Of a stretch of DNA of 60,507 bases, positions 12,717-19,700 are shown one piece after another. The stretch comes from a virus, in IMG/VR virus record IMGVR_UViG_3300030118_003585, positions 1 through 60,507 of that record; one strand, given 5' to 3'. A program made the translations under genes and the position numbers. How positions within the stretch are numbered: the first letter of the stretch is position 1; each line of letters opens with the position of its first letter. The notes beneath the pieces were generated by a model. It had not been told where the DNA came from, did no database searches, and was given only the letters and a program-made list of their open reading frames with translations.

Positions 12717-12948
12717 CTTCATATTCTTCTCGTTCAAGCTCATCTGCGTGTTCTTGCCATCTATCTAATGCTTCTTCTATTTCTCTTTCCATACACACAA
12801 TACTTTTAGCGTGCATCAAAAGATCTCGTAACGCATCAGCTTCATAATCAGACATGTCAACACTCATTTCACCGTTTTCAATTGCATGTACACAATCTTC
12901 TAAATCGTCCGCTGTATTTTCAAAGCGGCAGTAACTCATATTACCCAT
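12706..12948 (-). CDS. Conserved phage hypothetical protein (MSYCRFENT family, 80 aa)
   Basis: An 80-residue acidic protein beginning MGNMSYCRFENTADDLEDCV. The MSYCRFENT start is, from memory, widespread in phage and some bacterial small proteins; its function is unknown. The rest is acidic helices (ENGEMSVDMSDYEADALRDL) ending with a Glu-rich tail. Translation could begin at the second Met (MSYCRF). No promoter copy lies directly upstream, so it is probably transcribed with 12965-13159. Confidence 0.65.
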   Translation of the reverse strand: MGNMSYCRFENTADDLEDCVHAIENGEMSVDMSDYEADALRDLLMHAKSIVCMEREIEEALDRWQEHADELEREEYEDEA

Positions 12949-12964
12949 AGTTTTAATTATTTAA

Positions 12965-13159
12965 TTATTTACGCCTCCAAGATTTATGAACTAATTCAGA
13001 TAGCTCTTGGCTAACTATTTGAATTGTATTACCCGTCTTGTGTTCAATGATAGGTACATAGCTATACGTTTTGACTGTTGAACAGCGAACACACGTTCTG
13101 TAACCATAGTTTAATCTGGCTTGCGGTATTGTTACACCGCATCTACAATATTTATTCAT
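12965..13159 (-). CDS. Small zinc-ribbon protein (DksA/TraR-like finger, 64 aa)
   Basis: Residues 5-26 read CRCGVTIPQARLNYGYRTCVRC: a CxC then a CxxC after a linker containing IPxARL. This is the arrangement of the single zinc finger in DksA/TraR-type regulators, which bind the secondary channel of RNA polymerase, but the coiled-coil domain is missing. The remaining part is a short strand plus amphipathic helix. A promoter copy (13166-13195) is so close that the ATG would sit at about +1. Confidence 0.6.
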   Translation of the reverse strand: MNKYCRCGVTIPQARLNYGYRTCVRCSTVKTYSYVPIIEHKTGNTIQIVSQELSELVHKSWRRK

Positions 13160-13165
13160 ATATAT

Positions 13166-13195
13166 ATTATATACTTAACTTTGTATTGAATTTGT
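13166..13195 (-). promoter_or_regulatory. Early/middle promoter motif copy 5 (possible leaderless start)
   Basis: Minus strand ACAA (variant of ACAG), N20, TATAAT, with central TACAAAG. Only six bases separate TATAAT from the ATG at 13159, so a transcript would start at or within a base or two of the start codon. Confidence 0.7.
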
Positions 13196-13199
13196 AATT

Positions 13200-13274
13200 T
13201 TATATGCGCGTTACTATGTATAGCATTACGCTATATAAATAACAAGCTAATATGTATATTATTACATTTTCCAT
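13200..13274 (-). CDS. 24-residue hydrophobic peptide
   Basis: ATG at 13274, TAA at 13200. The whole peptide (MENVIIYILACYLYSVMLYI and four more residues) is one membrane span with a short acidic start and a basic end, i.e. typical topology. The ATG directly abuts the stop codon of the upstream gene. It is very short, so expression is uncertain. Confidence 0.35.
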   Translation of the reverse strand: MENVIIYILACYLYSVMLYIVTRI

Positions 13275-13418
13275 TTAATCTAGTTTAAATTTAGAAGCGA
13301 CATCTCTTATTTCTTGTCTATCATAACTGTCAAGTCCTGGTTTTTGAGCCGCGTACTGTCGGAGTACATAGTGTACAAATAAGCAATCGCTTTTAGTTAG
13401 TTTTACTGAGTGTTCCAT
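13275..13418 (-). CDS. Hypothetical 47-residue protein
   Basis: ATG at 13418, TAA at 13275. The 47 residues contain SDCLFVHYVLRQYAAQKPGL (a helix) and a second amphipathic helix (SYDRQEIRDVASKFKL). Two helices of this kind suggest a small helical protein. It starts two bases after the stop of 13421-13675 and is followed without gap by a membrane peptide frame. Confidence 0.5.
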   Translation of the reverse strand: MEHSVKLTKSDCLFVHYVLRQYAAQKPGLDSYDRQEIRDVASKFKLD

Positions 13419-13420
13419 GC

Positions 13421-13675
13421 TTAATCGTATTTGAATACATTTTTTTCACTTGTAACCATCCACTCACAATTACTTATTGAGTGATCTAAAAACGTTAAAA
13501 ATTCTTCAACGCTTTCATTATCTGGGCTCCAGCCGCTATATCTATAAACTCTACCTTCTGTAAAATCAAGAACAAAAACATATGTTTTCTTTGGTTTGAC
13601 AGGTCTAGGTATAGGCGGTGGTAGTTGAGCTAATTCATGTAGCTCTTTTGCTTCTTTACTTACTTTGTTTTTCAT
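13421..13675 (-). CDS. Hypothetical 84-residue protein
   Basis: A helical N-terminus (KEAKELHELAQ) leads into a proline-rich linker (PPPIPRPVKPKK) and a strand-rich C-terminal half (TYVFVLDFTEGRVYRYSGW, then ESVEEFLTFLDHSISNCEWM). The Pro-rich linker is unusual in this set of small proteins and could be a docking segment. Family unknown. It overlaps the upstream gene by four bases (ATGA-type). Confidence 0.55.
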   Translation of the reverse strand: MKNKVSKEAKELHELAQLPPPIPRPVKPKKTYVFVLDFTEGRVYRYSGWSPDNESVEEFLTFLDHSISNCEWMVTSEKNVFKYD

Positions 13676-13926
13676 AACTCGAATAATCTTAATGTTGATT
13701 CACCTAACAGTCTATCATAATGATTTAGCTTGTCTGCGTGCTCACACATAAACTCGTCTAATGAAGCTAAACTTAGTGATATATTATACCTGTTACACAT
13801 TGCTGTCATGTAGTCTCTTGCAACTTCATGATATATGTCTTCAGCTTTTAATAAAGCATCTTCAAACCTTTTAGAATAATGTGACAAAGGTTTTATGTAT
13901 AGTCTTTTAGTATCTGTATTTTCCAT
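13672..13926 (-). CDS. Hypothetical helical protein (84 aa)
   Basis: I place the start at the ATG at 13926, preceded by the TTAAATAAT-type leader seen before other genes here. An in-frame ATG at 13941 lies only six bases after the promoter TATAAT. The 84 residues are helical (HYSKRFEDALLKAEDIYHEV, then ARDYMTAMCNRYNISLSLAS) with a LDEFMCEHADKL segment. No recognised family. Confidence 0.55.
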   Translation of the reverse strand: MENTDTKRLYIKPLSHYSKRFEDALLKAEDIYHEVARDYMTAMCNRYNISLSLASLDEFMCEHADKLNHYDRLLGESTLRLFEL

Positions 13927-13947
13927 ATTATTTAATTTCATATATAT

Positions 13948-13977
13948 ATTATATTCATTACTTTGTATTTGTTTTGT
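13948..13977 (-). promoter_or_regulatory. Early/middle promoter motif copy 6
   Basis: Minus strand ACAA (variant of ACAG), N20, TATAAT, with central TACAAAG. TATAAT is 21 bases before the preferred ATG at 13926. Confidence 0.72.
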
Positions 13978-13983
13978 AACACT

Positions 13984-14214
13984 TTATTGTGCCCATGGGT
14001 GATTATCATTAAAATCTTTTTCTTGCACTTGCTCACACAGATCAGTAAACAAGTCTAGTTCAGTCTCGCCATCTTCCAAGTCACACTCATTATGAACAAA
14101 CTCGTAAATGTGTATAGCAACTGCCGCCCAACCATCGGCGTCAAGTCGATCTACAAAGTATTGTAGTGTTTCGTCTCTCCAAACAAATCTTTTATTATTT
14201 TTTTCTTTTTTCAT
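13984..14214 (-). CDS. Hypothetical acidic protein (76 aa)
   Basis: A 76-residue acidic protein: WRDETLQYFVDRLDADGWAA, VAIHIYEFVHNECDLEDGET, then a tail rich in Asp/Glu. Strong acidity with regular hydrophobic positions suggests a compact helical protein, possibly a protein-binding inhibitor, but this is only composition. It starts 20 bases within the upstream gene. Family unknown. Confidence 0.55.
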   Translation of the reverse strand: MKKEKNNKRFVWRDETLQYFVDRLDADGWAAVAIHIYEFVHNECDLEDGETELDLFTDLCEQVQEKDFNDNHPWAQ

Positions 14215-14416
14215 AATATAACTCTTTTAATAAATCTTCTAATCGTTCTACGTTAGTATGTTTTAATCTACTATCAAACCAGTCTTGTTTTACTATATTG
14301 TTTTTTAATGCGTAGTCAAATATTATATTTTCATTATTAATATTTTCTTCTGTACCCCAATAATTAGTATCAGAAAGGTTTTTAATTTCTTTGTTTGTAA
14401 ACTTTATTATATCCAT
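14195..14416 (-). CDS. Hypothetical 73-residue protein
   Basis: A 73-residue mixed-charge, mostly helical protein with NLSDTNYWGTEENINNENII near the N-terminus and RLKHTNVERLEDLLKELYYE at the C-terminus. No family recognised. It overlaps the downstream gene by 20 bases and follows 14422-14640 by five bases, indicating the same transcript. Confidence 0.5.
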   Translation of the reverse strand: MDIIKFTNKEIKNLSDTNYWGTEENINNENIIFDYALKNNIVKQDWFDSRLKHTNVERLEDLLKELYYEKRKK

Positions 14417-14421
14417 AGTAT

Positions 14422-14640
14422 TTAACTTAAATATTCTGGAAACCTTTTTAAAGCTTCTTCAAACTCTGATTCATGTATAAATGTAAAACCTTTTAAGTTG
14501 AACCAGTTTTTTATAGGATTATCTACACTGTTATTATTAAATCTTCTTGGCAACTTGTGTATTTGAAAGCCGAAGAATTTATTGTGTTTGAATTTAATGT
14601 AGGGTATTTGCTTGTATGTAGTATATTTAATTTTAGTCAT
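14422..14640 (-). CDS. Hypothetical basic protein (72 aa)
   Basis: A 72-residue basic and aromatic protein (YTTYKQIPYIKFKHNKFFGF) with a short acidic helix at the C-terminus (HESEFEEALKRFPEYL). First gene after promoter copy 14663-14692. No recognisable domain. Confidence 0.5.
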   Translation of the reverse strand: MTKIKYTTYKQIPYIKFKHNKFFGFQIHKLPRRFNNNSVDNPIKNWFNLKGFTFIHESEFEEALKRFPEYLS

Positions 14641-14662
14641 AATTTAATTTTTAGATATTAAT

Positions 14663-14692
14663 ATTATATATTTTACTTTGTATTTAATTTGT
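14663..14692 (-). promoter_or_regulatory. Early/middle promoter motif copy 7
   Basis: Minus strand ACAA (variant of ACAG), N20, TATAAT, with central TACAAAG. TATAAT is 22 bases before the ATG at 14640. The motif overlaps the 3' end of the next gene upstream (14673-14894). Confidence 0.72.
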
Positions 14693-14894
14693 TTAAGTGA
14701 TTATATCTTTTAATTAACATTGGTTCTATAATTTCCATCATAGAAGAAGTTGATGTTATACCAGATTCAAATAGAGTTTTTATAGTAAATTGTATAAAAG
14801 GATCCACACCACCATCTTTATCACATGGTGCATACTCAAAAAAGGTATATGTAAATTCATCAGTTAGTTTATCTTGAAATTCAGTATAATTCAT
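14673..14894 (-). CDS. Hypothetical acidic protein (73 aa)
   Basis: The ATG at 14894 is chosen because the frame upstream of it runs through the promoter motif at 14917-14946. The 73 residues start MNYTEFQDKLTDEFTYTFFE and include YAPCDKDGGVDPFIQFTIKT, then helical SSMMEIIEPMLIKRYNHL. Family unknown. Its 3' end overlaps promoter copy 7. Confidence 0.55.
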   Translation of the reverse strand: MNYTEFQDKLTDEFTYTFFEYAPCDKDGGVDPFIQFTIKTLFESGITSTSSMMEIIEPMLIKRYNHLNKLNTK

Positions 14895-14916
14895 AGTATT
14901 ATTTTTAATTATATAT

Positions 14917-14946
14917 ATTATATACATCACTTCGTAATATAACTGT
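14917..14946 (-). promoter_or_regulatory. Early/middle promoter motif copy 8
   Basis: Minus strand ACAG-N20-TATAAT; the central element is altered (TACGAAG). TATAAT is 22 bases before the ATG at 14894. Confidence 0.7.
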
Positions 14947-15030
14947 AAAAGGGTATTACTTGTTTAGTATATGATTTGAGGTAGAGGGGTTTTATACATT
15001 ACCTCTAATTGTGTAAAGTTTAAAAAAAAC

Positions 15031-15075
15031 TGTGACATTAGGTATAGATATAGGATAGTAGAGGCTAGTGTCACA
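15031..15075 (+). repeat. 11-bp inverted repeat, hairpin favoured on the plus strand
   Basis: TGTGACATTAG (15031-15041) pairs with CTAGTGTCACA (15065-15075) around a 23-base purine-rich loop; one pair is G-U on the plus strand and A-C on the minus. It sits in the 220-base gene-free stretch 14947-15164, which also holds GAGGTA/TACCTC pairing near 14980-15005, TTACTTTACC direct repeats at 15085-15110, and the repeat and hairpin listed next. Confidence 0.45.
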
Positions 15076-15110
15076 CTTACTTTGCGTTACTTTACCTTAC
15101 TTTACCTCGC

Positions 15111-15132
15111 TTTGCTATACATGCTATACACA
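15111..15132. repeat. GCTATACATGCTATACACA repeat, copy 1
   Basis: TTTGCTATACATGCTATACACA, internally a duplicated GCTATACA, found almost identically at 15476-15495 and 15855-15876 and in half-length at 16251-16262 and 8620-8632. Each full copy lies between a gene's stop codon and the promoter of the next gene. Confidence 0.7.
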
Positions 15133-15151
15133 CTCTGCATAAAACAGAGTG
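15131..15151 (-). terminator. Hairpin after gene 15165-15401
   Basis: CACTCTG (15131-15137) pairs with CAGAGTG (15145-15151) around a 7-base loop. On the minus strand it follows the stop codon at 15165 by 13 bases and precedes the GCTATACA repeat. There is no T-run, so it may be a processing or stability hairpin instead of an intrinsic terminator. Confidence 0.4.
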
Positions 15152-15164
15152 CATATCACTATAA

Positions 15165-15401
15165 TTACTTACTTACTGCAAAGTCTCTAGCAAAAGTAGG
15201 GACATTATTAGTAGCAGTGTATGATTTATATTTAATGAAGCAGGGCATTGAATCAAGTTTTGCTTTATTTGCTTTATATACTTCATCATGATTATAAGTA
15301 TACACTTTACCACTTTTGTTTGTAAAGTTGATAGTAATTCCTTTGCCAATTAAGTTTTTTCTTATGACAAATCTTTTAGTATTTAATGTATTATTTTTCA
15401 T
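15165..15401 (-). CDS. Small basic protein, paralogue of 15924-16172 (78 aa)
   Basis: Start at the ATG at 15401, after promoter copy 9; the longer open frame runs through that promoter. The protein has TKRFVIRKNLIGKGITINFT, then VYTYNHDEVYKANKAKLDSM, then YKSYTATNNVPTFARDF. The same blocks, with only conservative changes, occur in 15924-16172, so the two are tandem paralogues separated by an unrelated gene. The beta-strand-rich pattern suggests a small all-beta protein. Function unknown. Confidence 0.65.
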   Translation of the reverse strand: MKNNTLNTKRFVIRKNLIGKGITINFTNKSGKVYTYNHDEVYKANKAKLDSMPCFIKYKSYTATNNVPTFARDFAVSK

Positions 15402-15422
15402 ATTTATAAAATTTATGTAGAT

Positions 15423-15452
15423 ATTATAGTTAGTAACTTGTATTGTATCTGT
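15423..15452 (-). promoter_or_regulatory. Early/middle promoter motif copy 9
   Basis: Minus strand ACAG-N20-TATAAT, with central ATACAAG. TATAAT is 21 bases before the ATG at 15401. Confidence 0.75.
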
Positions 15453-15475
15453 TTTCTTCACTTCGCTTACAGAAG

Positions 15476-15510
15476 TGCTATACATGCTATACACAGCGCC
15501 TCACGGCGCT
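15476..15510. repeat. GCTATACATGCTATACACA repeat, copy 2, plus hairpin
   Basis: TGCTATACATGCTATACACA (15476-15495) abuts a perfect 6-bp G+C-rich hairpin AGCGCC/GGCGCT with a 4-base loop (15495-15510), located 17 bases after the stop codon of 15528-15788 on the minus strand. Same order (gene stop, hairpin, repeat) as copy 1. Confidence 0.65.
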
Positions 15511-15527
15511 ATGCTTGTTAAATTATA

Positions 15528-15788
15528 TTAAGATATTAAACCACCTTCACGCTCGATGATGTAATCAACTGATTCACCAATGCTTGGCTCATACTCAAAT
15601 TGTTTTGTAGTTTGCTTGTTAAAGTCAAATACAAATAATTTATCACTACCAACTTTTACCTCAGAAGTAAACGATAATACTTCTAATTGAGGTGAAGTGT
15701 TTGGGGTAAATACTATTGTAGTATTATTTAATTTAATATAATTTATATTAAAGTAATTTAAGTGGTTTGTAAGATTATTTATAGTCAT
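15528..15788 (-). CDS. Hypothetical protein (86 aa)
   Basis: An 86-residue protein with Asn/Thr-rich strands (NTTIVFTPNTSPQLEVLSFT, SDKLFVFDFNKQTTKQFEYE) and an acidic helix at the end (GESVDYIIEREGG). No family recognised. It lies between two paralogous genes and has its own promoter copy (15813-15842), a one-gene transcription unit. Confidence 0.55.
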   Translation of the reverse strand: MTINNLTNHLNYFNINYIKLNNTTIVFTPNTSPQLEVLSFTSEVKVGSDKLFVFDFNKQTTKQFEYEPSIGESVDYIIEREGGLIS

Positions 15789-15812
15789 ATTTATTAATTT
15801 AAAGTTATGTAT

Positions 15813-15842
15813 ATTATATAAAGTAACTTGTATTTATTCTGT
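15813..15842 (-). promoter_or_regulatory. Early/middle promoter motif copy 10
   Basis: Minus strand ACAG-N20-TATAAT, with central ATACAAG. TATAAT is 24 bases before the ATG at 15788. Confidence 0.75.
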
Positions 15843-15854
15843 TCACTCTACCGT

Positions 15855-15920
15855 TTTGCTATACATGCTATACACAGCAGGCCTTTCGACCCGCTGCGCT
15901 TCGCTCGCTAAGCAATGAGC
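15855..15920. repeat. GCTATACATGCTATACACA repeat, copy 3, plus G+C-rich hairpin region
   Basis: TTTGCTATACATGCTATACACA (15855-15876) is followed by a G+C-rich stretch up to 15920 with overlapping imperfect hairpins (for example CAGCAGG with CCCGCTG, one mismatch) and GCTC/GAGC pairing. It lies just after the stop codon of 15924-16172 in the minus direction, the same arrangement as copies 1 and 2. Confidence 0.6.
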
Positions 15921-15923
15921 TAC

Positions 15924-16172
15924 TTATTTAATAAGTAACTCTCTTGCGAATGTAGGAACATTGTTTGTAGCTGTATATGACTTATACTTTTTGAAGCAGT
16001 TCATATTATCAAACTTTGCTTTGTTAACTGAATAAACTTTATCATGATTGTATGTAAAAGTTTTATTGTCTTTATTTGTAAATTCAATTATTACATTTTT
16101 ACCAATTAGATTTTTTCTGATAACAAATCTTTTTGTTTTTAAAGTTTGAGTTTTATTATTATTATTTTTCAT
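15924..16172 (-). CDS. Small basic protein, paralogue of 15165-15401 (82 aa)
   Basis: An 82-residue basic protein sharing TKRFVIRKNLIGK, FTYNHDKVYSVNKAKFDNM and YKSYTATNNVPTFARE with its paralogue at 15165-15401. The N-terminus is Asn-rich (MKNNNNKTQTL). It is the first gene of the minus-strand region next to the divergent intergenic zone, with promoter copy 11 upstream, and so is likely among the earliest expressed genes. Function unknown. Confidence 0.65.
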   Translation of the reverse strand: MKNNNNKTQTLKTKRFVIRKNLIGKNVIIEFTNKDNKTFTYNHDKVYSVNKAKFDNMNCFKKYKSYTATNNVPTFARELLIK

Positions 16173-16209
16173 ATTTATATTATTTAATTAATTTAAAATT
16201 TATATATAT

Positions 16210-16238
16210 ATTATATAAAATACTTGTATTATTTCTGT
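16210..16238 (-). promoter_or_regulatory. Early/middle promoter motif copy 11 (19-base spacer)
   Basis: Minus strand ACAG-N19-TATAAT, with central ATACAAG; the only copy with 19 rather than 20 bases. TATAAT is 37 bases before the ATG at 16172. The half repeat TTGCTATACACA begins 13 bases beyond it (16251). Confidence 0.72.
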
Positions 16239-16453
16239 TTTCAGGCAGACTTGCTATACACAGTAATATAGTGTAAAGTAAAAAGGTAAAAGTTTATAGT
16301 AAAATTTAGTAATTTAGGGGGTGGTGGGGGTAAAAAAATATGTTTTGTGTTTTGTAGTATTTCTGTAAAATACAGGTATAACACTCAACTTCCCTATATC
16401 TTATGCTTAAAAAACACACTTAATAATTTAATTTTTTTTGTAATAATAAATAT
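16239..16453. promoter_or_regulatory. Divergent intergenic region with G-rich tract and possible late promoter
   Basis: A gene-free stretch between the minus- and plus-strand halves. It contains the half repeat at 16251-16262, an A-rich stretch with GTAAA repeats (16271-16305), a G-rich tract GGGGGTGGTGGGGG (16317-16330), a GTATTT/AAATAC hairpin (16357-16373), and on the plus strand an ACAG followed 19 bases later by TATATC (about 16373-16401). The last partly echoes the early promoter geometry. It is a candidate for late-promoter and replication-origin functions; neither is proven. Confidence 0.4.
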
Positions 16454-16696
16454 ATGGCAAAACAGAAACTTAGTAAAAAAGCACGCATAGCTAAAAAGAA
16501 AAGAGATCTTGCTTTTGCATTAACTCCACGAAGACGTAAAATGAAAGCAGAAAACCAAAGAAAAAGGCGTGCAGCTAAGAAAAAAGGACTTAACATAAAA
16601 GGAAAAGACTACGACCACAATACCAATAGTTTTGTATCAGTTAAAAAGAACCGCAGTGGTCACGGTAGAGGTACAAAAAAATACAACACAAAATAA
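16454..16696 (+). CDS. Small Lys/Arg-rich protein (80 aa)
   Basis: An 80-residue protein with about 40 per cent Lys/Arg in its first 50 residues (KKARIAKKKRDLAFALTPRR) and a C-terminal KGKDYDHNTNSFVSVKKNRS segment. It is the first plus-strand gene, six bases before the giant fibre gene. The composition suggests nucleic-acid binding, perhaps packaging with virion DNA. I recall relatives in marine phages; no function is known. Confidence 0.65.
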   Translation: MAKQKLSKKARIAKKKRDLAFALTPRRRKMKAENQRKRRAAKKKGLNIKGKDYDHNTNSFVSVKKNRSGHGRGTKKYNTK

Positions 16697-16702
16697 ACAT
16701 GT

Positions 16703-19700
16703 ATGGCTAGAATAAGCAATTATGCTTTTGATACTAACGTAAATAGGCAAGATTTTGTTTTTGGTACTGATAGTTCAACTAACGGTACTAAGAACTTTAA
16801 ATTTGTAGATCTTACAGAGTTTTTTGCACAGCAACAAGAGATATTAGGCAATAAGTTTGCATATAAATATATTAGTGTATCTGATTATAGTAATCTTGCA
16901 GCTGCAGAATTAAGCTTTAATGTCACAACAAGTACTGTAAACTTTTCTGCAATAACAGATATTTACATATATAAGATCAACGCACACGCTGTAGATATAG
17001 AAGCTTATTTAACAGAAATAAAAACCGCAGGTGGTGCACTTACTATATTCAACGGTGCTCAAACTACATCATTTGGTGTATTTAAAATAACTAATATATC
17101 ATCGCATAGCACAAATGTATTAAGACTACAAGTAACAGTAATATCTAAAAATGGATCAATACAAGATAAAAATCTGGCAAATGTATCATTTATATCTCCA
17201 AGTAGCGCAAGTATATTCACAGGCGTAACAACTACAACATCTTCACAATTAACATTAACAAACCCTAACGGACCGGTTGCAACACTTGATATTGTAACAG
17301 GTGCCGTATCTAATAACGGGTCGGGCCTTGCTACGCAAGCGCAAATAAAAAGTTATGTTGATTCACAAATAACAGCACAAGATTTAGACTTCCAAGGTGA
17401 TTCAGGCGGTGCGTTAAACATTGATCTTGACTCTGAAACATTAACTATTACTGGTGGCAGCGGTGTATCTACAGCGGGTAGCGGTAATACTATTACTATT
17501 AATGTAGATCATGATGCAATAACTAATTTTGTAGCTAATGAACATGTTGACCATACAGCAGTGTCTATAACAGCTGGTAATGGTTTAACAGGCGGCGGAA
17601 CTATAGCTTCTACAAGAACAATAGATGTAGGTGAAGGTACAGGTATAACTGTTAGCGCAGATGCAATATCTACTAATGATAGCGAAATAGTTCATGATAA
17701 TTTAAGTGGATTTGTAGCTAATGAGCATATTGATCACAGCGCAGTAACATTAACTGCAGGAACAGGTTTATCAGGTGGTGGCGATATAACAGCTAATAGA
17801 ACATTTAATTTAGCTAACACGTCTGTAACCGCTGGATCATACGGTAGCGCAACAGCAATACCAACATTTACTGTAGATGCACAAGGTAGATTAACGGCTG
17901 CTGGTACTGCATCTATATCTACATCATTTACAATATCAGATGGCTCAACTACTGATTTAGTTAATACTAGCGAAACATTATCTTTTGTAGGAACTACAAA
18001 CGAAATAGAAACTGCAGTAACAAATAATCAAGTACAAATAGGTATTGTAACTAACCCAACATTAACTGGTAATACAACGGTAACAGGAAGTTTAGATGTT
18101 GCAGGAGTAATTAAATTTACTGGTGGCTATGTATTAGATTCAGTACACAGCTTGAGATTAGATTCTGCCGCAAGCCAACCAATTACATTTAGTGTAGCAG
18201 ATAGTGAAAAGATGCGTTTAACATCAACAGGTAATTTTGGTATTGGAACAACAACCCCGGCGTATAAAATTGATATATCAGGTAGTTTAAGAGCAACAGG
18301 CGAAAGTACATTTACATCTAATTTATTGTTTCCTGATAATTCTAGAATAAAACTAGGGACTGGCCAGGATCTAGAAATATTCCACGATGGCAATAGTGTT
18401 ATTAGAAATCAAACTGCTGACTTATTTATTGATAATTATGCTGATGATGGAGATATAAAATTTAGGACTGATGATGGCACTGGTTCTCAAACAGAATATA
18501 TGAGACTAGATGGAGGTTCAACAAACATTGTATTTAGTAAAGATTTATTCCTTAATGATAATGTTAATTTAGGTATGGGTAATGGTGGTGATTATGCACA
18601 ATTTCATGATGGCACCAATACTTATTTATCAAATGGCACTGGAGATTTTTATATAAGAAATCAAGCAGACGACAAAGATATTATATTTCAAGCTGATGAT
18701 GGTAGTGGAGGTAATACTGCTTATTTAAGATTAGATGGTTCTGACAGTATGATGAAGGCTCATAAGAAATTAAGATTTTTAGATACTGTTGAAGCTGCTT
18801 TTGGTAATAATGATGACCTAAAAATATATCACGATGGATCAAATTCTTATGTTTATGATGCAGGTACAGGCGAATTAAGATTGAATTCTGATAACGCAGT
18901 AAGAATAAGAAAACACGACAATGAAACTATGGCATTGTTTACTGTTAATGGTTCTGTTGACTTATATTACGACAATAGTAAAAAGTTTGGAACTACATCA
19001 GATGGAGTTACAATTACAGGTAGTCTAAGTGCTACTACTGAATCTTTTTTCTATGGTGGCTTTTTAGTAACAGATACAAAAATAGGTAAATTTGGAACAG
19101 GTGGAGATTTACAAATATTCCATAACGGTAGTAATTCATTTATAACAAATTTTACAGGTAATCTTACAATTACAAATGAAGCAAACGATAAAGATATTGT
19201 ATTTAAATCTGATGATGGATCTGGAGGGTTTACTGAATATTTAACTCTTGATGGAAGCGCTGAAAAAATATTGATGCATAAATCAACAGTTTTTACAGGT
19301 GGTGGTATGGATTATGGTGTTGACGGTACTGGTGCAGATGTTATATTTTACGGAGATACTGCTGGTAGAAATATGAAGTGGGATCAAAGCGAAGATCATT
19401 TATTATTTACGGATAATACTAAATTAAAACTTGGTACAGGTGGAGACTTAGAAATATATCACGATGGTAGTAATAGTAATTATATCAGATCTACAACTAG
19501 CGATATATATATTAGAAATGAAGGTGATAATGATAGAATATTTATTCAAGCTACAAATAGCAGCACGTTAGCCAACTATTTAACTATTGACGGTAATGTA
19601 GCACTAACAAAATTTCATAAAAACACAAAGCACACAGATAGTATAAAAGCTACTTTTGGCGATAGTTCAGACCTAGAAATATATCATAATGGGAATGATT

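Noticed and set aside
14895-14930. N-terminal extension MMYIIYIIKN on the 14673-14894 protein
   Set aside because: It is encoded by the promoter motif (TATAAT region of 14917-14946), so it would be upstream of or at the transcript start.
15402-15494. N-terminal extension of the 15165-15401 protein
   Set aside because: It runs through promoter copy 9 and the GCTATACA repeat, and the paralogue 15924-16172 starts at the equivalent MKNN position.
15061-16262. CRISPR-like array from the repeated GCTATACA elements
   Set aside because: The copies are about 370 bases apart with genes in between, not regularly spaced short spacers.
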